A stretch of DNA of 40,391 nucleotides from positions 1 to 40,391 of the forward strand of contig QEXX01000008.1 of assembly GCA_003130835.1 (NCBI GenBank), in the 5' to 3' direction. The translations under genes and the position numbers were made by a program. The notes under the pieces were generated by a model that was not told the DNA's origin, did no database searches, and saw only the letters and a list, made by a program, of their open reading frames with translations. The stretch is from Anaerolineae bacterium (GTDB taxonomy: Bacteria; Chloroflexota; Anaerolineae; Anaerolineales; UBA4823). Below, one piece after another: positions 23,691-32,531 of this stretch (position 1 is the first letter of the stretch; the number at the start of each line of letters is the position of its first letter).

Positions 23691-24974
23691 TTAGCGTTGA
23701 ATTTTCAGGACATGCACGCTGCACGAAATGCAAGGATCATAAGCACGCACTAACATCTCCAAGTCCAATTGCATTTCGGGTTCGGGTTTGTGCATCACTT
23801 TTGGTACCCAAGCGCGCATGTCATGCTCGAGGTTATTAATGTTCTGATTGGTCGGGATAATGCAGTTGGCAGCGGTGATACGACCGTCTTCGCCGATGGC
23901 GTAATGGTGGATCAATAAGCCGCGCGGCACCTCGGCGACCCCGACGCCCTCGCCTGGCATGTGTTTGATCGGGGCTGGTTCTTCGGGTTGGACACCGCGG
24001 TTCAAGAGTTCCTCAATGATGCGGATTGAGTCTTCGGTGCTATGCACGATCTCGACTACTTGCGCTGCAGAATTGAGGAACGTATTGGTCACTTTGGGTT
24101 TCATCCCTAATACGGCTGCAGCTTCTTTGGCTTTCGGGTGTAACAGGTTGTAATTATTATTAAACCGTGCCAAGGCTCCAACCATGAGCGACTCGCGTTT
24201 GTTGCGTGTGAATTTAGCAGTTGAGTGCGGCACCATAAATTCATTGGTGACTTCTTTGTAGCGCTCAGGAGGCACCCGCACGCCATCGCTGGTAACAATA
24301 TCCCCGTCGATAAAAGCGTATTCATCGGGCTTGCTGAGGGAGACGTACTCGGTGTCTCGCTCGAATTCTGGCCAAGGTAACTTCGCAAACAGTTCAACGG
24401 TTGCTTCAACATCTTTGCGCGAGTCGATCAAGCGTTGGCGCATGGCTTCCAATTCCGACATCTTGGGGAAGTGGGTGAAGCCACCTACCGTCATTGCAAT
24501 TGGATGCGTATGACGCCCGGTGACCATGGCGCACAGATCGCCGGCTAGCTTCTTCATGCGCAGGGCGCGCAACACCACCTCCGGATGGCTATTCACCAAC
24601 GGGATCACGCTACCAACACCCAAAAAATCAGGCGCAACCAGCATGTATACATGCAGGACATGACTATCTAAAATCTCACCATGAAAAGTTAACTTGCGCA
24701 AAAGCCAGCTTTGCTCGCTTAACTCCACTCCCAAGGCCTTTTCAGATGCCCGCAGAGAGGCTGTTGCGTGTCCTGTGGCGCAGATGCCACAAATGCGGCT
24801 GGTGATGTGGGAAGCCTCGCTATATGGACGTCCGCGCAACATCGCCTCGAAAAAGCGCGGCGTTTCAACCACGTCGAAGCGACAGGTCTTGAGTTTGCCG
24901 TTTTCAACCTCGACAACGATATTGCCGTGTCCTTCTACCCTGGTGACGTGATGGACATCAATTCGTTTATTCAT
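23691..24974 (-). CDS. hydA: [NiFe] hydrogenase large subunit, group 3b (alpha)
   Basis: 427 residues from the ATG at 24974, preceded by AAAGGG and four bases after the small-subunit stop; the open frame upstream to 25055 overlaps that gene and is not family-like. The nickel site is intact: RICGICATGH (C62, C65) and DPCISCSVH (C415, C418, H421), followed by the tail VLKIQR that the maturation protease should remove. Also VTRVEGHGNIVVEV near the start, typical of all large subunits. Gene order beta-gamma-delta-alpha equals the hydBGDA operon of archaeal sulfhydrogenases, so it belongs to the cytosolic, reversible, NADP(H)-linked group 3b enzymes. Confidence 0.95.
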   Translation of the reverse strand: MNKRIDVHHVTRVEGHGNIVVEVENGKLKTCRFDVVETPRFFEAMLRGRPYSEASHITSRICGICATGHATASLRASEKALGVELSEQSWLLRKLTFHGEILDSHVLHVYMLVAPDFLGVGSVIPLVNSHPEVVLRALRMKKLAGDLCAMVTGRHTHPIAMTVGGFTHFPKMSELEAMRQRLIDSRKDVEATVELFAKLPWPEFERDTEYVSLSKPDEYAFIDGDIVTSDGVRVPPERYKEVTNEFMVPHSTAKFTRNKRESLMVGALARFNNNYNLLHPKAKEAAAVLGMKPKVTNTFLNSAAQVVEIVHSTEDSIRIIEELLNRGVQPEEPAPIKHMPGEGVGVAEVPRGLLIHHYAIGEDGRITAANCIIPTNQNINNLEHDMRAWVPKVMHKPEPEMQLDLEMLVRAYDPCISCSVHVLKIQR

Positions 24975-24978
24975 AGAA

Positions 24979-25743
24979 CTACCCTTTCTGCAATAGTTTC
25001 TCACGTACCTGGTAAGTGGTGAACATCGTATAAATCGCCGTGATGTCTTCCACACTCAAACCAGCTTCTTCCAGTACGTCTTTCATCGAATCTTGATTGG
25101 GATTGGTGATGAAACCACGGCAGGCTTCACAGGACGAGCCGTAGGTTGGACAAATCGCTCCACAGCCGGCGCGGGTGACCGGTCCGAGACAAACTTTCCC
25201 TTTCGTGTACATACAGATGTTCTCTTTGAGGCGGCATTCGACGCACACGGGATAATCAGGGATGGGAGGCTTTTTCCCTAATAGGAGCGCTTTAACAACC
25301 GCAATGAATTCGTTGCGGTCGATGGGGCAACCAGGAATGGCGAAATCGACCGGAATCACCGCCTCGATTGGGCGAGCATCGTAGGTCTCATACCATTCCC
25401 ATTTGTCCCCATATACGTACTTGCGCACGTCTTCAAGGGGATGCAATGCTTTGAGGGCATTAACACCAGCCAAATGTGCGCAAGCTCCGAGGGCGATGAC
25501 AATGCTTGCCTGTTCGCGAATGGCTTTTAAGCGGGCTTCATCGCTTTGGCGGGTGCACGAGCCTTCGATAAAGGCAATTTGGTAATCTTCCCCTTTTTCG
25601 CTCATCGCCTCGCGAAACTGCACAATTTCGACCGCATTGAGTAATTCTGGGTGGTCCTGAAGTGAGTCCACCACTGTCAGTTGACACCCTTCGCAACTGG
25701 TGAAGTCAAAGAAAGCGATTTTAGGTTTGCCGTTGGCGCTCAT
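24979..25743 (-). CDS. hydD: [NiFe] hydrogenase small subunit, group 3b (delta)
   Basis: 254 residues from the ATG at 25743, which forms an ATGA overlap with the stop of the gamma-subunit gene and has GGAGGAGG upstream. Proximal cluster motif CEGCQ (C17, C20), ALGACAH and PGCPID, then a Cys-rich C-terminal part (CVECRLKENICMYTKGKVC and CGAICPTYGSSCEACRG) for two more clusters. No twin-arginine signal peptide, so the enzyme stays in the cytoplasm. It carries electrons from the nickel site of the large subunit to the flavoprotein gamma subunit. Confidence 0.95.
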   Translation of the reverse strand: MSANGKPKIAFFDFTSCEGCQLTVVDSLQDHPELLNAVEIVQFREAMSEKGEDYQIAFIEGSCTRQSDEARLKAIREQASIVIALGACAHLAGVNALKALHPLEDVRKYVYGDKWEWYETYDARPIEAVIPVDFAIPGCPIDRNEFIAVVKALLLGKKPPIPDYPVCVECRLKENICMYTKGKVCLGPVTRAGCGAICPTYGSSCEACRGFITNPNQDSMKDVLEEAGLSVEDITAIYTMFTTYQVREKLLQKG

Positions 25744-26609
25744 AATGCCTCCTCCAAGCCCTTGATCTCGCGATAGCTGAACACCGGGCCTGACTGACAT
25801 GCGTAGATATTATTGATTTGACAGTGACCGCACTTCCCTACCCCGCATTTCATCCGACGCTCAAGGGATAGGTAGATATTCCCTTCGGAAATTCCTTTAC
25901 CGAAGAATTCCATGAGGACGAAGCGGTACATCACCGGCGGACCACAGGTGATCCCGACTGTATTGCGGGGATAGATGGAGATGTGCTTAAATAGGGTGGT
26001 GACTACACCAACATTGCCCGTCCAGGTCTCGTCGCCGCGGTCGACAGTCACGTGCAGTTCGACATCCTCTCGTTCACCCCAAGCCTTTAATTCGTCTTTG
26101 AACAGCAGCTCGCCTGGGTTGCGAGCACCGTAGAGGATAATGACGCGACCGTAATGAGCACGTTCGTCCAGTACTTGATTGATTAACGAGCGTAAGGGTG
26201 CGAGGCCAAGCCCGCCAGGGACGAAGAGGATATCTTTGCCGCGAAAGTTTTCGTAGGGGAAGCCGCGACCAAAGGGTCCACGCAAGCCGACTTTGTCACC
26301 CGGCTTGAGGTTGTGCAGGGCGGTCGTGACATCACCCACTTTGCGCACACAGAGTTCAAAGGTGCCGTTGCTGCGGCTGGGAGAGCTGCTGATGCTAATC
26401 GGCGCCTCTCCAACGCCAAATACCGAAACCTCCATGAATTGCCCTGGACGATGGCCAAGGGACATTCCATTGGGCAATTCGATCGTAAATACTTTTTCTA
26501 AAGCCGTCATGGGACGGATATCGACGATTTTTGCCAAATAAGGCAGATAGATATCCCGTTCAAAATTGGGAATAACTTGTGTTTGAGGGTAACTCGCTAT
26601 GGCGACCAT
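25740..26609 (-). CDS. hydG: Hydrogenase gamma subunit, FAD/NAD(P)-binding oxidoreductase
   Basis: 289 residues of the ferredoxin-NADP reductase / dihydroorotate dehydrogenase electron-transfer type. FAD-binding barrel with LGHRPGQFMEVSVFG and PISISSSPS, nucleotide-binding half with VPGGLGLAPLRSLIN, and a C-terminal Cys-rich motif MKCGVGKCGHCQIN...C for a [2Fe-2S] cluster. Related to sulfhydrogenase gamma subunit and PyrK. It exchanges electrons with NADP(H) or NAD(H). Starts three bases after the beta-subunit gene with GGGAG overlapping that gene's end. hydG here follows sulfhydrogenase naming and is not the radical-SAM HydG of [FeFe] hydrogenase maturation. Confidence 0.93.
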   Translation of the reverse strand: MVAIASYPQTQVIPNFERDIYLPYLAKIVDIRPMTALEKVFTIELPNGMSLGHRPGQFMEVSVFGVGEAPISISSSPSRSNGTFELCVRKVGDVTTALHNLKPGDKVGLRGPFGRGFPYENFRGKDILFVPGGLGLAPLRSLINQVLDERAHYGRVIILYGARNPGELLFKDELKAWGEREDVELHVTVDRGDETWTGNVGVVTTLFKHISIYPRNTVGITCGPPVMYRFVLMEFFGKGISEGNIYLSLERRMKCGVGKCGHCQINNIYACQSGPVFSYREIKGLEEAL

Positions 26610-26612
26610 CTC

Positions 26613-27653
26613 TTAACTCCCAGCTTCTTGTTGTCGGTACAGCTCGTTGAAGACGCCGACCGGTGTGATATCGACAATACAAGCTCGTGCGCAACGCCCA
26701 CAACCGACGCATCCTAAATGCTTGTGGGCGTCGAGGATGTACTTGCCTTTGCGCATGAAGCGGTGTCGTTGACGAAGAGCGCGGCTGGCGCGGAAATTAT
26801 GGCCGCCGGCAACTGTGGCAAACTCATCCAACTGACAGGAATCCCACTGGCGCACCCGCTGACCATCGACCAAGTTCAGCTCCACCTCGTCTTTGACATC
26901 AAAGCAGAAGCAGGTTGGGCAAACGTTCGTGCAGGCGGCGCAGGCAAGGCAGCGATCCCCAAGTTCCTGCCAGAGGGGACTCTTCATGCTCAATTCGAGG
27001 ATCGAAGGCAGTTCGCTGACGTCGAAGTCCAAGCGGTAGGGGAATTTTGGCCATTTTGCGCTGATCACCGCATTAAGTTGTTGGATATCTTCTTTGTCTG
27101 CGGCGCGAGCATTGGCATATTTTGCCAACAATTGTTCTCCCGCCTGTGTCCCAATATCTACGGCATATCGATCGCCCAAATCAGTTAAGTGAAGGTCGTA
27201 GCCTTCATCGGCCGTTAGCGTCCCCATGCTTTTACAGAAGGAATGTTCATCACACGGGTTAAGGCATTCGATACTGATGATTAGGGTTTTCTTGCGGCGG
27301 TTCATATAATGGAGATCATACTGACCGCTAGAGAAAACCGTATCCAAAAGTTGAATGGCATGTAGATCGCAGGTGTGCACTCCCAAAATTACCGTTGGAG
27401 GTGACTCTGGAGGATCTTGCAATACGCCGCCATTCTGCCGCGTGTATTTGAACAACACTTCTCGAGTGGGAAGGAGGAATTTCTTCGGCGGCAGTAGGGT
27501 GGTGGGATAATCCATGCGCAATTCAGAGGCATCATGGATTTCCTCAAAGACATAAGCGCCGTTTTTTGGCGTAGGCCCCGCAACGCGATAATCCGCTAAC
27601 ATGCGGGAGACAAACTCTTGAAAAGCAGGTTTGGGAAGAATCGTGAGGCTCAC
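26613..27653 (-). CDS. hydB: Hydrogenase beta subunit, 4Fe-4S dicluster protein
   Basis: 346 residues from a GTG at 27653 with GAGGAG six bases upstream; the longer frame to 27686 lacks a ribosome site. C-terminal half has two [4Fe-4S] motifs, CLACAACTNVCPTCFC and CVGCGRCARAC, as in the beta subunit of archaeal sulfhydrogenase and in subunit A of anaerobic sulfite reductase. The N-terminal half (GVHTCDLHAIQLLDTVF) is typical of this family. It is the distal electron carrier of the group 3b hydrogenase. First gene of the operon-like block that reaches to 8801. Confidence 0.93.
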   Translation of the reverse strand: MSLTILPKPAFQEFVSRMLADYRVAGPTPKNGAYVFEEIHDASELRMDYPTTLLPPKKFLLPTREVLFKYTRQNGGVLQDPPESPPTVILGVHTCDLHAIQLLDTVFSSGQYDLHYMNRRKKTLIISIECLNPCDEHSFCKSMGTLTADEGYDLHLTDLGDRYAVDIGTQAGEQLLAKYANARAADKEDIQQLNAVISAKWPKFPYRLDFDVSELPSILELSMKSPLWQELGDRCLACAACTNVCPTCFCFDVKDEVELNLVDGQRVRQWDSCQLDEFATVAGGHNFRASRALRQRHRFMRKGKYILDAHKHLGCVGCGRCARACIVDITPVGVFNELYRQQEAGS

Positions 27654-27708
27654 ATTTTGCTCCTCTAGGCAAAGATTACAGGGCACAATACATTTTCATT
27701 CACACCCT

Positions 27709-27766
27709 AATATACTCAAGCCTAGAGGGAATGACTAGTGAGTTTTGTCACACGATTCTTTGTCAA
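27709..27766 (-). promoter_or_regulatory. Putative activator-dependent promoter of the hydrogenase operon
   Basis: On the minus strand, TATATT (27714-27709) is a fair -10 box with no good -35. Upstream lies a direct repeat TGACAAA-N8-TGACAAA (27765-27759 and 27750-27744), centred roughly 50 bases ahead of the predicted start. A poor -35 plus an upstream direct repeat is the pattern of an activated promoter. This is inference from pattern only; no known regulator site (such as FNR or Rex consensus) matches well. Confidence 0.35.
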
Positions 27767-27799
27767 TTTTTCCAATCGGATAAGATAACTCTAATATTC

Positions 27800-29698
27800 T
27801 CAGACGGCTTCTGGCAACGGTTCAAATTGGCTGCGATATAACTCCGCATAGAATCCATTGCGTTGCAGCAGGGCCTCATGATCGCCCTGCTCAACAACAT
27901 TCCCGTCCTTGATAACCAAAATGAGATCGGCGTTCCGAATGGTGGACAGACGATGAGCAATGATAAAACTGGTTCGGCCTTGCATCATTTTTTCCATAGC
28001 GGCTTGGATCAGCAATTCGGTATGCGTATCTACGGAACTGGTCGCCTCGTCTAGAATCAACATTTGAGGTTGAATCAGGATCGCCCGGGCAATAGTCATC
28101 AATTGTTTTTGGCCTTGGGAGAGATTGGTCACTTCTTCGTTCAAGACCATCTCATAACCTTCTGATAAAGTGCGGATGAAGTGGTCGATATTGGCAGCTT
28201 GGGCGGCTTGAATGACTTCGGCATCGCTCGCCGCTGGGTAGCCATAGCGAATGTTTTCCATGATCGTACCGTTGAACAGCCAGGCATCTTGCAAAACCAT
28301 CCCGAAAAGGCACCTTAGGTCACCGCGTGGGAATTGGCGGATATCGACACCATCGATCAGGATCGCTCCCCGATCAACGTCGTAAAAGCGCATGAGCAAC
28401 TTAACCAATGTGGTTTTCCCTGCCCCGGTTGGGCCGACAATGGCGACTTTCTGACCGGCTTGGATTTTAGCCGAAAAGCCCCGAATCACCATTTGGTCTG
28501 GCTGATAGCCGAAATAGACGTCGCGAAATTCCACGTCCCCGCGCACTTCTCGGAGGGGCATTGCTTTTTGTGTATCTTCTGGTTCTTCGGCTTGCGCCAG
28601 AAAATCAAAAACTCGTTCAGCAGCCGCAGCGGTTTGCTGCAAAACGTTGGAAATGGTGGCGATTTGGGTGATCGGTTGAGTGAACATCCGCACGTATTGA
28701 ATAAAAGCTTGAATATCGCCGACTGCAATCACCCTGCGCACCGCCAACCATCCTCCTAAAATGGTCACTGCAACAAAGCCTAAATTGCCCATGAAAGCCA
28801 TCAGGGGCATCATCACTCCAGAGAAGAATTGGGCTTTCCAAGCTGCATCATACAGGCGATTATTCAATACGTCGAACTTGGATAGGCTTTTTTGCTCCCC
28901 GTTGAAGATCTTGATCACCTGATGAGCGCTAAACGACTCCTCAACATGTCCGTTGACATGCCCTAATTCGTCCTGCTGTTGGGAGAAATACCGCTGTGAA
29001 TTGCGGATGATGACCATGACCAGAAGGAAAGAGAGGGGCACCATGATCAAAGCGACTAAGGTCATGATCCAGTTAATCGAAAGCATCATTACCAAAACAC
29101 CGAGAACGGTGGTCAACGAGGTGATGATTTGGGTCAAGCTCTGGTTTAGGGTTTGATTGATCGTATCCACATCGTTGGTGAGGTAAGAAAGGACTTCTCC
29201 ATGCGTTGTTCTATCGAAGTATCCAAATGGAAGGCGCTGGATTTTATGCATCACATCCTTGCGTAAGCGGTAGGTGATTTTCAAAGCAATATCTGTCATC
29301 ACCCAACCTTGCCAGAAGTTTAAGATGGAGGAAATCCCATACAGCCCGAGGGTAATCAACAGAAAGCGTCGAATGGCCGCAAAATCAATGCTGCCCTGGC
29401 CGCTCATTTGGGCGATCACGCCTTCAAAGAGCTTGGTGGTTGCCATGCCCAGCACTTTCGGGCCGAAGATCATCAGGGCAGTAGAGGTCAATGCCATCCC
29501 GATCACGAAAATGACCCAAAGACGATATTCACCAAGGTACTCAAGCAATTTGCGCAAGGCGCCTTTGAAATCCCGCGCTTTCTCGACCTTGCCCAAACCA
29601 GCCAGGTGAGGGCGTCCCCCGAAGGGACCGCCACCTCTTCCTGCGCCCATTGCGGGAGGTAGATTGCGGTTTCGGTTGGTTGCGGATGGCTGATTCAT
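27800..29698 (-). CDS. ABC exporter half-transporter with consensus ATPase site (heterodimer partner 2)
   Basis: 632 residues: six-TM exporter domain (about residues 50-350) fused to an ATPase domain with Walker A GPTGAGKTT, Q-loop MVLQDAW, signature NLSQGQ, Walker B LILDEATSSVD with the catalytic Glu, and H-loop IIAHRLSTI. The N-terminus is Gly/Arg/Pro-rich (GAGRGGGPFGGRP). Overlaps the upstream exporter gene by four bases (ATGA), as expected for obligate heterodimers such as BmrCD or TM287/288. Likely a multidrug or lipid/peptide exporter controlled by the MarR regulator in front of it. Confidence 0.93.
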   Translation of the reverse strand: MNQPSATNRNRNLPPAMGAGRGGGPFGGRPHLAGLGKVEKARDFKGALRKLLEYLGEYRLWVIFVIGMALTSTALMIFGPKVLGMATTKLFEGVIAQMSGQGSIDFAAIRRFLLITLGLYGISSILNFWQGWVMTDIALKITYRLRKDVMHKIQRLPFGYFDRTTHGEVLSYLTNDVDTINQTLNQSLTQIITSLTTVLGVLVMMLSINWIMTLVALIMVPLSFLLVMVIIRNSQRYFSQQQDELGHVNGHVEESFSAHQVIKIFNGEQKSLSKFDVLNNRLYDAAWKAQFFSGVMMPLMAFMGNLGFVAVTILGGWLAVRRVIAVGDIQAFIQYVRMFTQPITQIATISNVLQQTAAAAERVFDFLAQAEEPEDTQKAMPLREVRGDVEFRDVYFGYQPDQMVIRGFSAKIQAGQKVAIVGPTGAGKTTLVKLLMRFYDVDRGAILIDGVDIRQFPRGDLRCLFGMVLQDAWLFNGTIMENIRYGYPAASDAEVIQAAQAANIDHFIRTLSEGYEMVLNEEVTNLSQGQKQLMTIARAILIQPQMLILDEATSSVDTHTELLIQAAMEKMMQGRTSFIIAHRLSTIRNADLILVIKDGNVVEQGDHEALLQRNGFYAELYRSQFEPLPEAV

Positions 29699-31935
29699 GC
29701 TGTTACCTCCACACCGAGCTGGGATATGGCAATCTCCCGATAGACCTCACAACTCTGCATCAATTCTGCGTGCGTTCCTTTGCCAACGATGCGTCCTTGG
29801 TCCAAAACAAGGATTTGATCAGCGTCTTTGATGCTCGCCACTCGCTGACTGACGATGAAAACGGTGGCGTTTGCCAAGCGTTTTTTCAGCTCCTTGCGCA
29901 AGGCGAGATCGGTTTTGAAATCGAGGGCAGAAAAGCTATCATCAAAGATATATATTGGCGCGTTCTTGACCAAAGCCCGAGCAATGGCGAGGCGTTGCCG
30001 CTGCCCTCCGGAGAGGTTTGTGCCTCCTTGAGATACTTCTAGTTTGAGACCTTGCTCACTGCCCAGCACAAAATCCTGCGCCTGGGCAATTTTTAGGGCT
30101 TCAATTAAGTGTTCTGCGTCTGCTTCTTCATCGGCAAAGCGCAGGTTGTTTTCCACATCTCCAGAAAATAGGTTGCTTTTTTGGGGCACATAGGCAATTT
30201 GCTCTCTTAATTGGTGAAGGGGAATCTGGCGGATGTCTACCCCGTCGAGGGTGATTTTGCCCTCGGTGACATCGTAAAAACGCGGGATAAGATTTAAGAT
30301 GGTAGATTTCCCAGAGCCGGTTGTGCCCAGAATGGCTGTTGTGGTACCCGGTGGCGCTACGAAGTCGATTTCATGCAGTACATCCTCTTCGGCATCTGGG
30401 TAACGAAAAGAAACATTATGAAAGGCGATTTCTCCCCGCACAGGTTTTGGCAAGTTCAGCGGCTGGGCAGGATCTGTGATGCTTATTTCGCTTTCTAACA
30501 CATCTGCCACGCGGTGAGCGGAGACATCGGCACGTGGAAAAGCCATGAACATGAAAGAGATCATCATAAAGGAAAAGACAATTTGCATGGCATATTGCAT
30601 GAAGGCCATTAAGTCGCCCACTTGCAGACTGGCTTGGGCAACCTGTTGTGCTCCAACCCCAATGATAAGCAAGGAAACACCGTTCATGATCAGCATCATA
30701 AACGGCATAACGACGATAAATACGCGATTGACGAACAAATTTTCTTTCATCAAGTGTAAGTTAACCTCATCAAAACGCTGTTCTTCGTAGTCTTGACGGT
30801 TGAATGCGCGGATGACCATCATCCCCACCAAGTTTTCTCGGGCGACGGCGTTTAGCCGATCGACTAAGCCTTGGATGAGTTTAAATTTCTTAATCGAGAC
30901 TTGGTAAGCAACAAATATGACACCGACCAAGGTTATAACCGCTAAGCCAATCGTCCACACCATCGAGACGTCCTTGCTCATTGCGCGAATCAGCCCCCCG
31001 ATCGCGATCAAGGGTGCATAAAAGACCATCCGTACCATCATCATAATCAGCATTTGCAGTTGGTTGATGTCATTGGTAGAGCGGGTGATCAAAGACGCTG
31101 CAGAGAACCGATCAAATTCCAGACTGGAGAAGCTTAAGACTTTGGAATACAGTAGATGGCGCAAATCGCGGCTGAAACCGGCTGCTGTGCGCGCAGCTAG
31201 CAAGCCAACCGTGACGGTACAGAGTGCGGACAGAAAAGCAATGCCTAACATTTGCAAGCCCGTACGTTGGATGTAGGCGCTTTGTAAACGAGGGATATTT
31301 ACGCCTAAGGCGAGGTATTCATCCCGAACTGCCATCGAGAGGTTTTGGCGCAGGACATTCTCACCCAAAGCGCTCAATCTGTCATAAAGGCGATCGGCTA
31401 TCTGCTGCCGAGTGGATAGCGGGATTTTGCTCAGCACAGTTGACCAGTCCATCCCTGGTGGAATCTGGAACAGCTCTGCCCCTTGGCTAGGTAGCATGTT
31501 CGAAGGGGGCAATTTGCCACTTTGCCACTGATCAATCAGAAAAACGGTTAGGAAGGCTTTTTGGAAGCTTAGACTCTCTTGCACCTGCTGCTCGGTGAGC
31601 GGGCTTTTCAAGACATACAAAGCCGTCTCCGATGAAATTGGATAGAGCGAGCGAAGCTGTTCGAAATTGGGCGACTGTGGGTTTACTTTTTCATACAGCG
31701 TGAGAAGTTGGTTCTGTTCCTCCTTGTTTAAGAAGAGAGTCAGTTTTTGAAACTGCTGTTCCCGCAAGGCGCGCGGCAATACTTCCTCAATACCGTTTAG
31801 TTGGATACCGTTTGTGACAATTCTAGATAAGTAATCGGGCAAGGCTAAATCGGCATTGGCTTGGATAAATAACAGGAATATCGCCAACATCAACAGACCC
31901 AAATAGGGATTTAAGTACTTCAACAGTCTGACCAT
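29695..31935 (-). CDS. ABC exporter half-transporter with degenerate ATPase site (heterodimer partner 1)
   Basis: 746 residues. After the first membrane helix there is an extra segment of about 190 residues (ending near residue 220) before the second helix, so it is outside the membrane; the remaining TM domain and ATPase follow. Walker A GTTGSGKST, signature NLSGGQ, Walker B IYIFDDSFSALD, where the usual catalytic Glu is Asp, and H-loop IVSQRVASI, where His is Gln. These two changes define the non-hydrolysing site of heterodimeric exporters. GGAGA ribosome site, 32 bases after the MarR gene. Extra extracytoplasmic domains in this place occur in some Firmicute and Chloroflexota exporters; function unknown. 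Confidence 0.92.
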   Translation of the reverse strand: MVRLLKYLNPYLGLLMLAIFLLFIQANADLALPDYLSRIVTNGIQLNGIEEVLPRALREQQFQKLTLFLNKEEQNQLLTLYEKVNPQSPNFEQLRSLYPISSETALYVLKSPLTEQQVQESLSFQKAFLTVFLIDQWQSGKLPPSNMLPSQGAELFQIPPGMDWSTVLSKIPLSTRQQIADRLYDRLSALGENVLRQNLSMAVRDEYLALGVNIPRLQSAYIQRTGLQMLGIAFLSALCTVTVGLLAARTAAGFSRDLRHLLYSKVLSFSSLEFDRFSAASLITRSTNDINQLQMLIMMMVRMVFYAPLIAIGGLIRAMSKDVSMVWTIGLAVITLVGVIFVAYQVSIKKFKLIQGLVDRLNAVARENLVGMMVIRAFNRQDYEEQRFDEVNLHLMKENLFVNRVFIVVMPFMMLIMNGVSLLIIGVGAQQVAQASLQVGDLMAFMQYAMQIVFSFMMISFMFMAFPRADVSAHRVADVLESEISITDPAQPLNLPKPVRGEIAFHNVSFRYPDAEEDVLHEIDFVAPPGTTTAILGTTGSGKSTILNLIPRFYDVTEGKITLDGVDIRQIPLHQLREQIAYVPQKSNLFSGDVENNLRFADEEADAEHLIEALKIAQAQDFVLGSEQGLKLEVSQGGTNLSGGQRQRLAIARALVKNAPIYIFDDSFSALDFKTDLALRKELKKRLANATVFIVSQRVASIKDADQILVLDQGRIVGKGTHAELMQSCEVYREIAISQLGVEVTA

Positions 31936-31967
31936 TCGTTATTCTCCATCGGTCAAAATAAGAAGGC

Positions 31968-32432
31968 TCATTCATCACAATAGGTTTTTGTGGCAAACCA
32001 GCGTTGCAGAATCTCCACCATTTGTTCTAAGAACGGAAGCATCTGCTGTTGGGTTTGCAAGTCAATTCGCGAAACTAAGTCTGCTACACAACTCTGATGG
32101 GCGTTCATGCTTGCTTCAACAATTTGAATGCCCGCTTCGGTTAAGGAATTCTCCTTGATTCTTCGGTCGTGAGGGTGCTCTTTGCGAGTAAGATACCCCT
32201 GTTGGACCAAGCGATCGATTAACTGACTAGCTGCTGCGCTGCTAATGCCAAATTCTTCTCCTACCTCTGAGACAGTACACCCCCCTGCGCGTTGGACGTG
32301 ATATAAGATCATCATCTGCGGCATGGTGAGACCGTTTTGTTTGACGAAACGATAATGATTTTGCATGACCATGCGCAAAAGCAAACCGATGAACTGCTGT
32401 AATTGGGCGGAAAAGCGTAGCGCTTTGTCCAT
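31968..32432 (-). CDS. MarR-family transcriptional regulator
   Basis: 154 residues with the winged-helix core of MarR proteins: GCTVSEVGEEFGISSAAASQ (recognition helix) and the wing YLTRKEHPHDRRIKENSLTE. N- and C-terminal helices form the dimer interface. It opens the exporter operon and probably represses it until a drug or other small ligand binds. A strong promoter lies upstream (32466-32493); an operator overlapping it would give autoregulation, but I cannot identify a clear palindrome. Confidence 0.92.
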   Translation of the reverse strand: MDKALRFSAQLQQFIGLLLRMVMQNHYRFVKQNGLTMPQMMILYHVQRAGGCTVSEVGEEFGISSAAASQLIDRLVQQGYLTRKEHPHDRRIKENSLTEAGIQIVEASMNAHQSCVADLVSRIDLQTQQQMLPFLEQMVEILQRWFATKTYCDE

Positions 32433-32465
32433 CTCGACACTCCCAAAATGGTTAAGTAAGCTTGA

Positions 32466-32493
32466 ATTATAAGTGCATTTATCTTTTTGTCAA
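32466..32493 (-). promoter_or_regulatory. Sigma-70-type promoter of the marR-exporter operon
   Basis: Minus strand reads TTGACA (32493-32488), a 16-base spacer, TATAAT (32471-32466): both boxes match the consensus exactly. Predicted start near 32459, about 27 bases before the MarR ATG. It runs divergently from the promoter at 32503-32531. Confidence 0.8.
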
Positions 32494-32502
32494 GAGAAGC
32501 TC

Positions 32503-32531
32503 TTGAATCGCAAGTTAAAATTTGCTATACT
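32503..32531 (+). promoter_or_regulatory. Sigma-70-type promoter of the universal stress protein gene
   Basis: TTGAAT (32503-32508), 17-base spacer, TATACT (32526-32531). Leaves a leader of about 85 bases before the ATG at 32625. Its -35 box is only about 10 bases from that of the divergent MarR promoter, so a regulator bound here could affect both. Confidence 0.65.

Noticed and set aside
25740-26609. hydG as the radical-SAM maturase of [FeFe] hydrogenase
   Set aside because: The sequence is an FAD/NAD(P) oxidoreductase with a C-terminal [2Fe-2S] motif; no radical-SAM CxxxCxxC motif is present. No [FeFe] hydrogenase H-cluster motif was seen in any protein of the window.
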